Assembly: GCF_000143415.4 (NCBI RefSeq)
Contig: NW_003314348.1
Span: forward strand, 625,253 to 689,252
Direction: 5' to 3'
Length of the DNA stretch: 64,000 bases
Origin: Selaginella moellendorffii
Taxonomy: Eukaryota; Streptophyta; Lycopodiopsida; Selaginellales; Selaginellaceae
In this document: one piece after another, positions 10,688 to 23,862 of the stretch
How the letters are laid out: every line of letters begins with the position of its first letter
Numbering within the stretch: position 1 is the stretch's first letter
The notes under the pieces: generated by a model
What the model saw: the letters and a program-made list of their open reading frames with translations, nothing else
What the model was told of the DNA's origin: nothing
Databases searched by the model: none
Program-made: the position numbers and the translations under genes

Positions 10688-12711
10688 ATGGCGGACACGC
10701 GAGGAGCGGCGATTTACAGGCTAGAGGATGTCAAGGCGCATGATAGCGCCGAGGATTGCTGGCTGGTGATCGCTGGGAAGGTCTACGATGTCACATCCTG
10801 GTGAATACGAATCAGGCGTTTCTAGATTTTGGGAGCTAAGTGATTGCTGTTGCAGGGTCCCGTCTCATCCTGGAGGAAGTATGATCTATTTGCAGGCCGG
10901 GCGAGATTCTACTCATCTCTTCGATTCTTATCATCCGCTATATGTGAGGTACGTCGGTCGATTTGGAAATCTCCAGGCTGTGATGCTGACTCTAAGATCC
11001 CAGGAAATTGCTGTCTCGATACTACATTGGTGATTTCCAGGATGAGAATTACGATAATATCCAGTACATGCAGCCATTCGAAGAGAAGTTCTACACGACC
11101 CTCAAGGAACGAGTGGAGTCTTTCTTTGATAAATTCAAGGTAACATTTTCTTTGTTCTCATTTCTTGTGGGAATTAATTGACCATTGTGCAGCTGGATGC
11201 AAGAGTTCATCCTCATATGTTTCTCAAGTCGGCTCTAATTTTTGTAGGCTTGACCTTCTGCTACTACACGACTTTCTACAGGCAACAGCATTTTTTGTTT
11301 TCACTGTTCTCTGCTGCTGGGATGGGATTTTTCATTGCGGAGATTGGTTTATCAATCATGCACGATGCGAACCACGGTATTTATTTAGTTGGTTATCTCT
11401 CCAACTTGGCTATGTTGTTTCTCACGGCATCCATATTGTTTGTGTATTCAGGTGCTTATTCTCGATACCCTCTCCTTGGATATATCATGGGAGCGTCGCT
11501 AGATATTGTTGGCGCTAGCAGGTATTTTGTCTTGCAGTTTTAGTTTCTTCAAAACCAGATTCTGCAGTTTCATGTGGAAATACCAGCATGTTGTGGGACA
11601 TCACTCTTTTACAAACGTTCACAACTACGATCCTGATATCCGTAAGTTTCCTGTTTTTTTTCCACCGCCTCCTGTGAACTTCGTAGCTTTGTGTATACCA
11701 GGTGTTAAAGATCCTGATATCCGCCGTGTGACAAGCAAACAGCCATGGCATGACTACCATATGTATCAAGTAAGACAGCTTCTGAAATCTTTTTTACGTG
11801 CTAATGTAACTTTTGCAGCACGTCTATCTGGCCATTCTCTATGGCCTTCTAGCGCTGAAAAGCATCTTTCTCGATGATTTCGTGGCTTATTTTAATGGAC
11901 GCATTGGACCGTGAGTTTTTCTACGAAAGCCTCTTTCAATAATAACTATCGTTGTTTTTCTGCAGTGTAAAGGTGCCCAAAATGACACCCGTTGAATTTC
12001 ACATTTTTTGGTGGGGCAAGGCTGTGTATGCCACCTACATGCTTGTCTTGCCCCTACTATTCAGCTATCACAATTTTCTTTCTTTATTAGTTTGTTATCT
12101 GGTCTCGCAGGTATGATGTATCCAGACTCTTGTTCATCTATAATTCACTTCTACAGCTAGTGACGGGATGGATGCTCGCTTTGCTCTTTCAAGTAGCTCA
12201 TGTAGTCGAAGAAGCTGAATTCTTCGATGTCGACTGTACCAATGGTGTCCCAACTTTGTCTTCTGGGTGGGCGGCATTACAGGTAAGAGAAATATACTTG
12301 AGCGGATATGTATCCTGCTTATGATGCAATTTTTTTCCAGGTCAGGACTACCGCAAACTTCAGTGTCAATTCCTTATTCTGGACGCATGTTAGTGGCGGT
12401 TTAAATCACCAGGTATTATTGTTCCTCACTGTCCCTTGATGTATCGTAACACTGTTTTCCAGATTGAGCATCACTTATTTCCAGCGATTTGTCATCTTCA
12501 TTATCCTAGGATTCAACCCATAGTGGAGTCCACGTGCAAAGAGTTCGGCATCCCTTACCATCGATTCCCAGATGTGAGTGCATTCGTATTGATGGTAGTC
12601 CCGCTACATTCTTAACCCTCGTCCTTCTTCCAGGTGTGGACGGCTCTCAAAGCTCATTTTGCGTACTTGAAGAAAGTTGGGGGAAGTGTCGAATTCAGGT
12701 TAGCCGGGTAG
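10688..12711 (+). CDS. Cytochrome b5-fused front-end fatty acid desaturase (delta-5/delta-6 type)
   Basis: Inserts a double bond between an existing one and the carboxyl end of a fatty acid, in the ER. Thirteen exons: 10688-10800, 10856-10948, 11004-11139, 11193-11376, 11452-11521, 11568-11641, 11702-11769, 11819-11910, 11966-12110, 12157-12282, 12341-12412, 12463-12573, 12634-12711. Total 453 residues. The N-terminal cytochrome b5 domain has the haem motif HPGG (PSHPGGSMIYLQAGRD). The desaturase has all three histidine boxes: HDANH, QHVVGHH and QIEHH, with the Gln in place of the first His of box 3 that marks front-end enzymes. The DPDIR...DPDIRRV spacing resembles delta-5 enzymes, so I lean to delta-5, but regioselectivity cannot be read from sequence. 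Several membrane segments are visible. Confidence 0.93.
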
Positions 12712-13990
12712 CCAACAGGAGGGTAATCCACTCGCACTTTCTCTGATTGTAGGGTACGGATCTTATCTTTTAAGTTCAAATGTGAAAGTTCTTTTCCCAA
12801 GAATCTTTAAAATATTAAAATTGTCAACAGAATCCATAAGAATAATAGTGTTATTCTTATTTAGTATTATTATTAATTCAATTGGTCAAATTCTAAAACT
12901 TTTGCTAAAAGAGAAATTAATAAAAATTTGAATGAATACTTTAAGCATAAAAACAAACTGTGAGTGCATTTCTCTTCAATAATTATATATGTTAGAATAA
13001 AGAATTCGAAGTTGCATTTAATTAGTAATTTTGTATTATATTTCATAATTGTCAACACCAAATTTAATTATGCTTTCTTGACAAAGGTGTATTTATTTTT
13101 AAATTTACATCTAAATTTTTATAATATATATTTAGATTTTAATAAAATTAATTAATATTTTATTATTAATTTGCAAAGCAACCAATTAACTAGTAGCTAA
13201 CTAATAGTTAACTCATTTATACTTATCTATCTTTTATATCTAATCTAAATGTGATCTCAAGTATTTAGGAATAAAATCCTGATAATACCTTTATTTTCAA
13301 AAATGAGTGGAAGAAGAATATAAAAAAGTGTGACATTAGTATTAGTATAAGGATGATGGGGCTAAAGGAGATGTTAAAGATGAAAAATTAGGTTTATAAT
13401 GCTAATGATAGTGAAAAAATTTAATTTTAATAAGGTTATAAAAAAAATGTTTAACAAGCTCTTAAGTATTATTAAAAGAACCATAAAAAAGAAAATTAAA
13501 TAATAGAAAATGACACAAATTTTATACTTTTCATTGGTGGAGAAGGGGGTGACAATTAAGAATGATATTAGAGTGGGAAGGTTCAAGAAAATGAATATGA
13601 AAAATAAAATGAATTTGATAGAATGGAAAGAAATAAAATTAATTTATTTTAAGAATATGAGAATGACCCAAAATGTTTGTAATGAAGTCTAAAAGAAGGA
13701 TGCGTAATACATGATAGCAAAGTAGTTAAACTTGATTTCTAAATTTAATCCTCCTCCTCCATCTTTCTCTTCCAATCTTGCTTTTGAAATCTTTTTTTAT
13801 TCCTGTTAAAATATTTAATTGTTAACACCTCTAACATATCTAAAATTTTTACAAAAGTTTATTGATTGCTATTACCAACCTATCCCTACATATAAGGTAA
13901 CTAAGGAAATAGACTATCATCTCAGCCAAGGATAAGTTGCACTTAACCCTATGTAATTTGAGAAAATTATCTCAATGAGAAAAAAATTTA
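12712..13990. other. AT-rich intergenic/transposon-derived DNA
   Basis: Downstream of the desaturase. Very AT-rich with only short chance frames. No domain or structured repeat border is recognisable. Confidence 0.45.
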
Positions 13991-14077
13991 AAGTTATAAT
14001 CACTTATAATGTTCTAAAGAATGCTATGTAAGTGAAAAATCTCTTTGAAGACTAACTGAGGAATTCTTTCCCTAGTG

Positions 14078-15120
14078 ATAAATTTAGTGTATGGAAGGAA
14101 ATAGGCCATCTTTGTGAACGTATTAGCCACCATCAAAAGATTATCAAATTTCTAGGAAGGTTAATCAAGAAATCCATTTAAAATTATTATAATCCAAGAG
14201 GAATAAGAAGAGGTTGGAGCAACCCTAAAAAAGCATGTAAAAAATTATTATTGCCAAAATGTCTAATAGTTGAGATTGTAAAGCTAATCACTAAACATCC
14301 CCTTCAAGAATGTGAAAAAGAAGTTCTTACAAACTTGAAAATACATGTGATTAAGTTAAAACATTAATAGCAAATGAATCAGTCTATAAAGAGTTTTGAA
14401 CAATATTGAAAGCTTACTAAGCTTGATATTGATTGATAACCCAAGTAGTTAAGAAATACTTAAAGCTCTTATAATCATTCCACACCACAGTCTAATGTTG
14501 TGGGCTCTCAAGAAAACATTGCCACTTCTCAAAATAATAAACAATTTACAATAATTCTTTATTATAAATCTTTGTTAACTAAAACTTTCTAGAATGGAAA
14601 TCTATAGAATGTAACTTGCCATCCTCACCAAGTTGGGATAACACACTCCCAAAGCAGAATCACAGATATTAGCTTTGCTAAAAAAATGGTTTTATACATT
14701 TTTTAAAGAAGCATTGTTATTGAAGTAAAGACAACTTACTTAAGAAAAATAATTTGCCATAGAAATGCCATGAGGTATGACTATATATCCCAAGAACTCC
14801 AAGACCATGTTTTTCTAGCATCTTGAGAACCAAGCAAATATGTTAATCATGTGTTTGCTTGAATTCAAGATAAACAAGAATATCATCAAGGTACATAATC
14901 ACCATTTTATTGAGAAGCTCTCAAAAGATGTTATTGGCTATATATTAGAATCGGTAGAAGCATTAGTTAGCCCAAATGTATTATGAAGTACTTGAAATAT
15001 TCATAGTGTGTTCAAAAGTAGTCTTCTACTCATCACTAAAGTGAATCTGAATAAGATTATAAGCACTACAAAGGTAGCACTACCAAGTCTATAAAAAAAC
15101 CTAAGAGTGTTTTGGACTAA
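14078..15120 (-). mobile_element. Decayed Ty3/gypsy pol (reverse transcriptase, RNase H, integrase)
   Basis: Read on the minus strand, short conserved blocks appear in gypsy order. RT: IQIHFSDE then KTTFEH (about 15000-15060), PFGLTNA-like (14943-14978) and the catalytic YLDDILVY (14870-14893). RNase H: a match to WR-CYLE...VVW-D-KS-KYFL (14446-14533). Integrase: FDNLLMVANTFTKMAYFLP (about 14085-14160). Many stops interrupt it, including a stop where RT normally has Trp after FSDE. This is a dead fragment of an LTR retrotransposon transcribed right to left. Confidence 0.75.
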
Positions 15121-15426
15121 AACTGCATTTAAACCTTAATAGTCAAATACAAGCCTAAGAATTCTATGCTTCTTTTTGACAAGAAAATAAAAACACCTAT
15201 ATGAAATTAAGAGTGATAAATTGTATTCTTGATTTGCAATAAACTTAAAAGGAGAAAAGTTATAGATTGGTCCTTATGGTGGCTGCACTCCTTGCAAATT
15301 AATTGGGAAATCATATGAAAGGACACTTACTTTCTTCTTATTGAACACATAACTAAAGTTTTGATTAAATAATATATTCAGAAATAAACATTATTAGACT
15401 TATATGCAACATATGTGTTCCTATAC

Positions 15427-15970
15427 CCTACTATGATTTACTATAAAATAGCTATTGAGTGAAACCCTTGGACATATATGCCAAGGACAATGGAGTGAGA
15501 CTTAACTTTCAAAGCTTTAGGTTGTTGAATAAGGGATGGAGTTGAACTCCCGAGTGTACAACCAAAGAGTAAATGAATAAGAACATAGAGTATTATTAGA
15601 ATAATTCTAGAGTATCTCAACAACAAAATAAATATGTAAAATGGAGCCAATAAAGTCTAGTGCTATTTTAACATATTAATGGCTTAATGTGAAGAAATAG
15701 GTGCTAGCATGGTATAAAACTTAGGCTCAAACCTAAGTTAGATGTGAAATAAAGATAGATATATCTAGTGAAGAATCAGACAATGTCTTAGATTGGTTGA
15801 CTATGCTTGATACTATACATTTGGAACCCCCAATAACTAATAAGACTAAAACATAGGATATAATAGTGAGTGTCTGGTGGATAAGGTAAACTATCATGTA
15901 GTGATATTAAGGGACTAATACTCAATATGCTATGGTTTTTATCACTAACTAGTGCATAATATAACGAAAT
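15427..15970 (-). repeat. Decayed LTR-like repeat copy
   Basis: Matches 859-1700 with internal deletions. Shared blocks include the ...CATTTGGAACCCCC motif near 15814 and the segment around aaactatcatgtagtgatattaaggga, which parallels 1665-1690. It is much more AT-rich than the copy at 830-1972. Confidence 0.6.
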
Positions 15971-17204
15971 AAAAATTTCTTATCAAGCTAAGTATGCTTA
16001 GTTAATTATATGTATGAATTCAGTCCTTATATTCATTTAGTCCAAGTATACTCTTAACTTAATAATAGATCATCTTCAAGAATTAGTCAAAGCTACTACA
16101 ATGGTACTATATACAAGTAGACTACATCATCTTCATAAATACATTGTTCACGATCATAAGGACATGATATAAAAATCCCAATTACTTGATCTTCAATCAA
16201 GAAATACTACAAGCAAGCCTATATCACTACTACAAAAGTTTATGTGAATATCAAGTACCAACTCTAATCAATAAAGTACAACATTAATGCTTTATCTTAC
16301 CAATAGAGATTTATGACATCTAACATCACCAATGTCATTTACAATATAGATAGGCTTTTTTCTTATCAAACTTAAATTTAATTTAACACCAAACTATTCA
16401 AGGAGAAATAATAAGGTTCACTAGAAAGAATTAAACATTGCAACTCAAGCTTTTCAATAACAAATCTAAGTAAAATGGTTTAGTGTTTCACCACTTTCCA
16501 TCTTATAGCACATCATTCATAAAACCATTATAATCAACAAGCATTGAATTAGAGATTATTGATTGCATGATGTGCATGAATAATAAGATCAAACCTTATT
16601 ACAAATCATCTTTTTGAGAAAAGAAGATGATTTATATGTTTGATCTTTGTCCCTAATGGAATTTTTTTTTCAGACTCAACTTAACTAAATTTTAAAGTTG
16701 CATTTGCATTACATTAATGAAAAGTTATGAAAGAGTATGGCAATGACCATATGAATTAATAGACTAATCTCTATAGTCTTGAATAATCTAAGGATAATCA
16801 TGCATAAGAAGGATCCATTAGTGTCATGCTAAATATTTGCCACTCCTAGCAAATATAAGAGAGGTTTCCTTTTACCCATAGTAATATAGTAATAATTCAT
16901 GATAACTGCTAATAGGTTAATATTAATTTTGCCAACTTAAAGTGTAACATAAGTTGCTAATTGCCTAAGTCATAAGCTCAAATATATACTTGTGCAAATA
17001 GTACATCTTAAACCCATCTAAAAAGCCCAAGCTAAAGTTTATACAAAATGGTATGTACCAAAATTTATATCTAGAGATATATGCAAAGCTACAACAACTA
17101 AATACCCACTTAAATCATTATCTTCATCTCTATAAAACTAGTTGTCCAATTTCATTAAATAGTGCTTGCTAAGATTAATCCTTTAATACTACTGATTTTC
17201 ACTT
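15971..17204 (-). mobile_element. Decayed internal region homologous to 1-829
   Basis: From about 16420 to 17190 the sequence follows 1-829 in the same orientation (for example aaatcatctttttgagaaaa versus aaatcatctctccaagaaga). It lacks a readable primer-binding site. Differences are dominated by T/A where the other copy has C/G. Confidence 0.6.
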
Positions 17205-18160
17205 AATACCCTATAATGATTTACTATAGGATAACTATACATTGGAATTTAACTTTTGGACATATGTATACCAACAATGGAGTAAAATTTGAGTTTCCAT
17301 AGAGTATGTGATTTTTGCACTTTACCTTATAGTGTTTTATTATAAGATAACCACAGAGTGGAACATTAACTCTTGGATACGTATGCCAAAGGAAGTAAGG
17401 TGGAACCTGAATATTAAAGCCTAAGCCCACTAAATGAAAGGATGGAGCCAAACTCAACTAAGAAATGAAGGAATTGGAATACAAAATAATTTTTAAACAT
17501 ATAATGAAAGAGCAAGGAATAGGAGTATAAAGTGACTTGGAATAGTCTTAAATCATTTAGCATCCCAACACCAAAATTAGCATTTAAAATGAAATCAAAT
17601 CAAGTTTAGTGTTATTTCAGTATACTAGCAACCTAATGCAAAGTTATAAATACTCCACCAAGTAGCATAATATGGAATTTGGGCTTAAACTTAAACCAGA
17701 CACAAAAAAAAAGACAGACACATTTAATAAAGAATTAAACAATATTGCAATTTCATTAGCCATACTTGACTTACTTACCTCATTAGCAAATTTATACATT
17801 TTTTATAAATAGTTAATAGGACTGAATATAACCAATGTATAGAAGAGCATGATAGTGAGGGTGTCTTGGCAAATATGATAAGTTATCATGTAGCAATATT
17901 GAGGGATTAGTGCTCAATACATAAAAGTTATTATCACTAACTATAATGAGACAAGAATTCCTTACTGGGCAAAGTATACATAGCTAATAGTATTTAGAAA
18001 TTTTGACATTATATTTGTTTAGTCTAAGTACACTTCAAATGCTTAGTTAACTTCACTAGCATAAGAGGAATTGATCTCCTTCCATCATAACAGTAAGAGA
18101 AGAATATCTTAAAAGATTTGTTAATAAGTAATTTTTGATACCCATAGTCACATTTGCAAC
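17205..18160 (-). repeat. Decayed LTR-like repeat copy with internal duplication
   Basis: Corresponds to 845-1975. The first part is duplicated: 17205-17300 and 17315-17460 both match the 859-1010 region. It ends near gtcacatttgcaacaatttt, parallel to the end of the better copy. Confidence 0.55.
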
Positions 18161-19399
18161 AATTTTAAAACTTTAAGCCACTTAATGAAACAATGCAGCT
18201 AAAATCTTGAGTATATACCCAAAGAGCAAACATAAAGTAGTATGGAGTCACTATGTTTTTGTAAGCAACCAAAGAGAATAACTTGAAAGACAATCCATAA
18301 GGGTTTAAATATAAAAGGAAAGGACCCATAAACAAAAGTGCACTCCTTTTTCTAAATTCAGGAGCTTACAGTTTTATTCAATTAACTGGTGTAATAATTA
18401 GCATAGTTGAGTGTTTGTTAGCTCTTGTGACATTCATTCTGATATGTTGATTATTGTTAAGGTTACTTTTGATAAATTAGGATGTTATTTCCTTTGGATA
18501 ATATATTTAGTAGTAAGAATGACATGAATAGTAAAAAGAGACATTGGTTTATCATGCAATAATTCTTGCATAGTGATGGGTAGAAATACAAGGATTGTAA
18601 GAAATATTATATCAAGAGAAGTAAAGAATATCTCAAGAAATGGTTGATAACTCAAGAATAGTATGATCTTTGAGAGAGAAAATAAGAAGAGGATATAATA
18701 GGTTTTTCCCAATCCATAAGAGATTAATATAGCTGAAACCATAACATTATTGGAGAATATAGAGATTTCATAGTGTTGAAAGAAACTTTAGTCAAGAAAT
18801 TACCACTAATGGAAACTTGAACTAATTGAGTTTTTCAAAGTCTTCAAGTAGAAAAAACCATATACCTATTGATAGCCTTAATCACTTACTTTCTAATTTG
18901 AGAATGTACAGAAATTGTATGGTGTCAAACAAACTCTTTATTAATGAAATAAGAGGTAGCACCGGAGTATAAAAGCAAAAGAGAGGGGACCTTAACCAAG
19001 ATAAAGTGCCTAGAATGTACAAAATCCAACTATATAATTCTTATGTTGATTAGAGATCCTTGTTTAGTATAATCCTTTAAACCTGATCACTTGAGAATTC
19101 ATGATATAGGAATTGAATAGTCAAAACTTGAGTGGAAAAAGAGGGTATATATGTCCTACTATATATCCTACTATATATCATGTAATACCATAGTAGAGTT
19201 ATACTTCATTGAGATAACGTTGACACTTTGCTAAAGACAATTTATATTGTCCTCCTTATTGCTATTGATCAATCTTAATATAGTGCATTTGAATTTAGAA
19301 CTTAACTCCAAGTTTGTTATATTATGAAATAAGAGATTGGTACATACTCAAAATCCCTTATGAGCACTAACTCTCTATATTTAACTCTTGTACAAAAAA
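18161..19399. other. AT-rich transposon-derived DNA
   Basis: No gene seen; short chance frames only. It lies between two LTR-like copies and is probably internal element sequence too decayed to identify. Confidence 0.4.
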
Positions 19400-20030
19400 T
19401 GGTGTTAGATAAAGTTTGGCACAATTTTAACATATTGGTGGCTTAATACAAAGAGGTGGGTATCCCACCAATTAGAACAACATAAAGTTAACTTAGTATA
19501 GAGCTTGGGCTTAGACTCAAGCTAAATACAAAATAAAGAGTAATAAATCAAAGCCAAATTAATATTTTAAATGGTTAGCCATGTTTTTTACCACTATTTT
19601 TACTATACATTTGGAAACCCCCCCCACCAACCATGGTGTTCATGACACTCTCTACATTTCATAATTCATAAATATACTTCATTAGCAGATTGAGATACTT
19701 GCCATAAATAGCACATAAAACTGAAATAGGACTAACACATCAAATATGATGATGAGGGTGATTGGCAAATACTGTAAACTATTATATAGTGCTATTAAAG
19801 GATTTTCCCTAATATCATAAGGGTTCCCAACACTAATAAGTGCAAGCCAATAACATGATTATATTATACATACTTGACTTAATAACAACTTGGGATTTCC
19901 TTTTTTAGTGCCTTGTTAGTCTAAGTGCATATATGCTTACAACTAGCTGGCATAGTAGTAAAGAAAGAATGTTTGAAAGGATTGGCTAACAAGTATTTTT
20001 CAATACTTAAAATCACATTTGTGATAAATA
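19400..20030 (-). repeat. Decayed LTR-like repeat copy
   Basis: Parallels 1190-1990: the cataTTGGTGGCTTAATA block, the run of C after catttggaaa near 19610, and the ...gtaaactattatatagtgctatt block are all recognisable. Confidence 0.55.
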
Positions 20031-21206
20031 TGTTGATGTTACATATAAACTATGAGAAAGTCATCAAATTTTGATTATAGTAGTGTAAACTTAGTCTGTA
20101 TCACTAAAACACATATGAATCTTTTCCTAAAATAAAATAAGGTTGAGACAAATAGCAAAGGGGAAAACCACAAAAAGGCAAAACCTTAAAGAGACCCCAA
20201 TCATGGATTTCTTGGTCAAAGTATCATCATGAAGATTAGGTTCATTTGATTTAAAATACTATACCAACATGTCAATATCTTATAAATTTTGCAAGAAAAG
20301 TAATTTCAAGTTCTATAGAGTAAGAGGCTTGATTATGTGGTTGCTAGATCACCAAACTTGCTATTTGTTATTGTAATTGAAGAACCAGAAGTTACTAATT
20401 CTCATACTAAAGTTAAAAAACCTTAGAATTGAGGTGATCACCTTGTTGAGCTAATAAGTTTTTTTAAACAAACCAAAATAATTAAACTAGATAAAGTATA
20501 TAATATAATATTATTTTGGCAAACTCTCAAACTCTCAGTTATTTTTTATTAATTTAAATTTTGAATTTTATTAATTTTATAGTTTATCTTGGAAATATTT
20601 TATTTCTCTAATAAAACATTTCAATTTAAATGATATAAAGTTAAATTTTTAATATGTCATTTATTGGTTGAAGATTTTTAGCTTCATATTTCCAAAATAA
20701 GTTCTGTTTCTAAATGTTATATCAATTTTAAAAATAATGTTCACAATGAGAATATATTTATTAATTATGGAGAATACAAAAGTATGAGATCCAAGAGAAT
20801 TATTATAACTAAATAAGGAATTAGTTTAAGACACACAAAAGGATAGAAAATTATATAGATATTTTTATTAAGATTGTATGTGTATAAAATATAAAAATGG
20901 AATACAGAAATACAAGAGCAAGTGGTCCAGATTAAAACCAATGTGACAGCAATCACAATCCCATTACACTAATATTAGTGTATAGTGTTAATATTGATAT
21001 ACCACATTGTAATTGTACACTTCACAATTGTAAATTTAAAGAGCAAGATAGCATATTATGATTAAATATAAACCATAACAATAAATTTGTTTATTGCCTT
21101 TATTTACTTATCTTCAATTCTCTTTTTTTTTACTTTATATATTTTGTATATAAGCCCTATAAACAAGAGTGCAAAACCTAAAAGTTTGTACTTTATCATT
21201 CATTCG
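20031..21206. other. AT-rich intergenic DNA downstream of the KNOX gene
   Basis: No open frame or domain that I can support. The GC content rises abruptly at about 21205, where the KNOX stop codon lies. Confidence 0.4.
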
Positions 21207-23862
21207 TCAGCCTTCGGTGTTGCCCCGAGCAGAAACGCTGCTCAAAGGGCGGTCGTGCTCTGAAGGATTCCAATGACGCTTTCTCTGGTTGATAAACCAA
21301 TTGTTAATTTGCTTCTGGTCGAGTCCAGTATCAGTTGCGAGGTTAGCTTTCTCCTGTTCCTGAAACCAGCCAAACAACTAAGAATATAAATTCAATGAAA
21401 ACTATCACAACATACCGATGGATATGGCCACTTGATATGAGCTTCCCACCACTCATACAGCTTCTCGGTCGAGTGCTTGGGCAGCTTTCCTTTCTTCTTC
21501 TTCTTGAGAAACTCCTGCTTGAGGCCTTTGATGTAAGCACCATACCTCTGAGCCAGATACTCCTTGAGGTTCTCGTCCTTGGCCAAGGGATCAACCTCGT
21601 TTCCAACCTCGGAGCTGCTGATGTCCTCCTCGATCTCGGCTCCTCCTCCCGTGGTGGTCGTCTCTGGCTCCTCGCTCTCCACTTTGGAAAAACACAAGTA
21701 TATTAGTTCTCGATCGACACTCACTCTTGAATAGACTATATAGCTCGACAGGAATCAACCAAAGTCAAGCACACAGCGAAGAAACCCTTTTGCCAACAAG
21801 AACGATGCACCGCTGGCCTATCCTTCGCAAATCTAAAACCAATTCTACCACCATCACCACCACCACCATTGGCATGCTTAAGTTAATCCAAAGATTCGAC
21901 TAATGAAAGCCTCTCCACGTGCAAGTGTTCGTTGGTTTGTTGACGCATAGAGCCGACAGCCAACACGTCGCGTGAGCGCTGCTAGCAAAAGCTACGACAA
22001 AAAATACCCGCCCCCTCACATTGGCCAAGTGGCCGCCCACTTCCGTACTAGACCACATTTTGGGCCACCCATCCATCACGCCATGCCGCATGGCCCATGC
22101 ATGACGCCAGCCCGTCAGCCCGTCAGCAGCCTGGCCACCAATGACGGGCGTGTGACGTCACCCTGCCCGACAATACCGTATCCGTGACATGACCCCCCAT
22201 GAGTCACCCATGCATCACCATCACCCCATGGCAGCCATTCATCACGATATTCTTGGATACGCCGCGAATCTAGCCTGCTCCTCGGGGTTTACGAAAAATA
22301 AGAAAAACCCCAGGAAATAGAAATAAAAACCCTGCGCTTTGCCTGCTTTGCTTGATTGTAAATTCCCAGGCTGCTCGTCCAGCTTCACGCTTTAGCTTTA
22401 AATTTAAAGCCTTTGTCTGCCCTGGACTGCTGCTGTTCTTGCTCTGCAGTTCTATCCTTTTTTGCCCGTTGTTTTGCCTGTTCTATGCAAACTTCACGTG
22501 AAATCCTAAACCCCCACACCCCCAGCCCCTGCTGCCCCACACCCAAATCACTTCTTTTCCTCGATCTGCTTGCTTGGCTGCCTCGACCCAACTCTAAAAT
22601 ATAACCAAACCCTTCGAGAGAATCGGACGTCGACCGTGTTGTAGGCCGACATTGTTGGCGCGGATCGAAACTTCCCGGTTTGAGTGTCGCTGTCGTTGCT
22701 AGATTAGTTTGCCAAGTTCCCGAATGACAGCCCACACTTGCAGAACTGTGACCCCTAGATTGCGAATGCATGCATTGCAGTCTCAAAACATTACCAGCTA
22801 GGGGTTTTGGAAAGGAGATGCGTACCCGGATGATCGGAAACGCTGGTAACCACACTGTTCATATGAATGCTTGCGGCTGCGATCGCTCCCAGCTGATCCG
22901 TCTTCGTTTTGCAAAACGCCATTGCTCCCTCGAGAACATTCCGGAATTCGTCCTCAAATTCCTTCATGATGGCACAGTAGGCAACCTGCAAGAAACACAA
23001 CCATTGGCAAAGTAATCTCTAGATGGTACGCAAAACGATCTTAGAACACTGAAGTACCATACCATGAAGTCGTCAAGCTCCGGATTAGCTCCCACGCTGG
23101 TTACTACCGCGGGTCGAAGGTTCAGCAGCAGCTGGCCGGCTTCGTCGAGCTTTGCAACGCGATCCGGCGGCGCACCAACCTTTTGGTTCAAACACAAACT
23201 TTGTGAGAAACCACTCCTCGTATCAATCCAGGAATCCCAAAAGCCGAAGAACACATCCACTACCTGAGCAAGCAATACCTTCTGGATGTTCAAGAGCGAG
23301 GCCAGGAGATCGGGGTAGTGCGCGTGAGCCACAATGGAAGCCTTCATCGTCTCATCCGTTTCAGTGGTCGAGATCGAGCTGGCCATGGATCCCGGCGGTG
23401 GCGCCAAACGAGCGCCGCTGCTGCTGCTACTGGCACCGCCGTGGTGATGGTGTGGCTGCTGCTCTTCCGGATCGTGGCGGCTGCCCTCCCCATGAGAAAA
23501 ATGGGCTCCGTGGATGTGTTCCAGTAGATGCTTGCAGAGGTCGGCCGACTCGGGAGACATGGATTCGATGAACGAGTGATTGTCCCATGCGAGGTGCTCC
23601 ATCGCGGCGGCGGCGGCGGCACCGTGATCGATTAGATGGTGCTGCTGTTGGGGCTCGGGATCTTCCTTGACGCAAGCTTGCGAGATGAGAGCGCTCGAGG
23701 CAGCTAAGAAGGCGTCGTGCTGCTCCGGAGTGGGGTGAGCTCCAAATGGGCTGTGTCCGTCGCGCTGCGAGATATCAAACCATGAGTCGACCACGAGAAG
23801 AATTCGTGTGAACTTACCCCGGGGGATCTCTTTGGGGAGGAGTGCCTGTCCATCGGCTCCAT
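21207..23862 (-). CDS. KNOX: Class I KNOX homeodomain transcription factor
   Basis: TALE homeodomain regulator of meristem and sporophyte development that acts in the nucleus with BELL partners. Six exons: 23818-23862, 23279-23764, 23063-23179, 22826-22985, 21416-21681, 21207-21359. Total 408 residues. Domains in order: a His/Ser/Ala-rich N-terminus starting [19 protein letters not shown]1 ([20 protein letters not shown]...); KNOX2 ([18 protein letters not shown]); ELK ([20 protein letters not shown]); then a homeodomain with the three-residue loop PYP (WPYPSEQEKANL) and recognition helix [13 protein letters not shown]. The intron between KNOX2 and ELK is about 1.1 kb, far longer than the gene's other introns. 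The start was chosen because the first intron joins this Met in phase; a later in-frame Met at 23794 lies in the intron. Confidence 0.95.
22102..22206. promoter_or_regulatory. Dense TGAC/GTCA cluster inside the long KNOX intron
   Basis: Nine TGAC cores on either strand lie within 105 bases (22102, 22114, 22122, 22142, 22153, 22157, 22185, 22190, 22203), including the palindrome TGACGTCA at 22153-22160. TGAC is the core bound by KNOX/BELL proteins, and TGACGTCA is a bZIP (TGA-type) site. Roughly one core would be expected by chance in this length. Confidence 0.55.

Noticed and set aside
11630..11722. gatcctgatatccg repeated across desaturase exons 6 and 7, as a possible duplication
   Set aside because: The DPDI...DPD-RR spacing is a normal feature of delta-5-like desaturases, so the repeat is explained by protein conservation.
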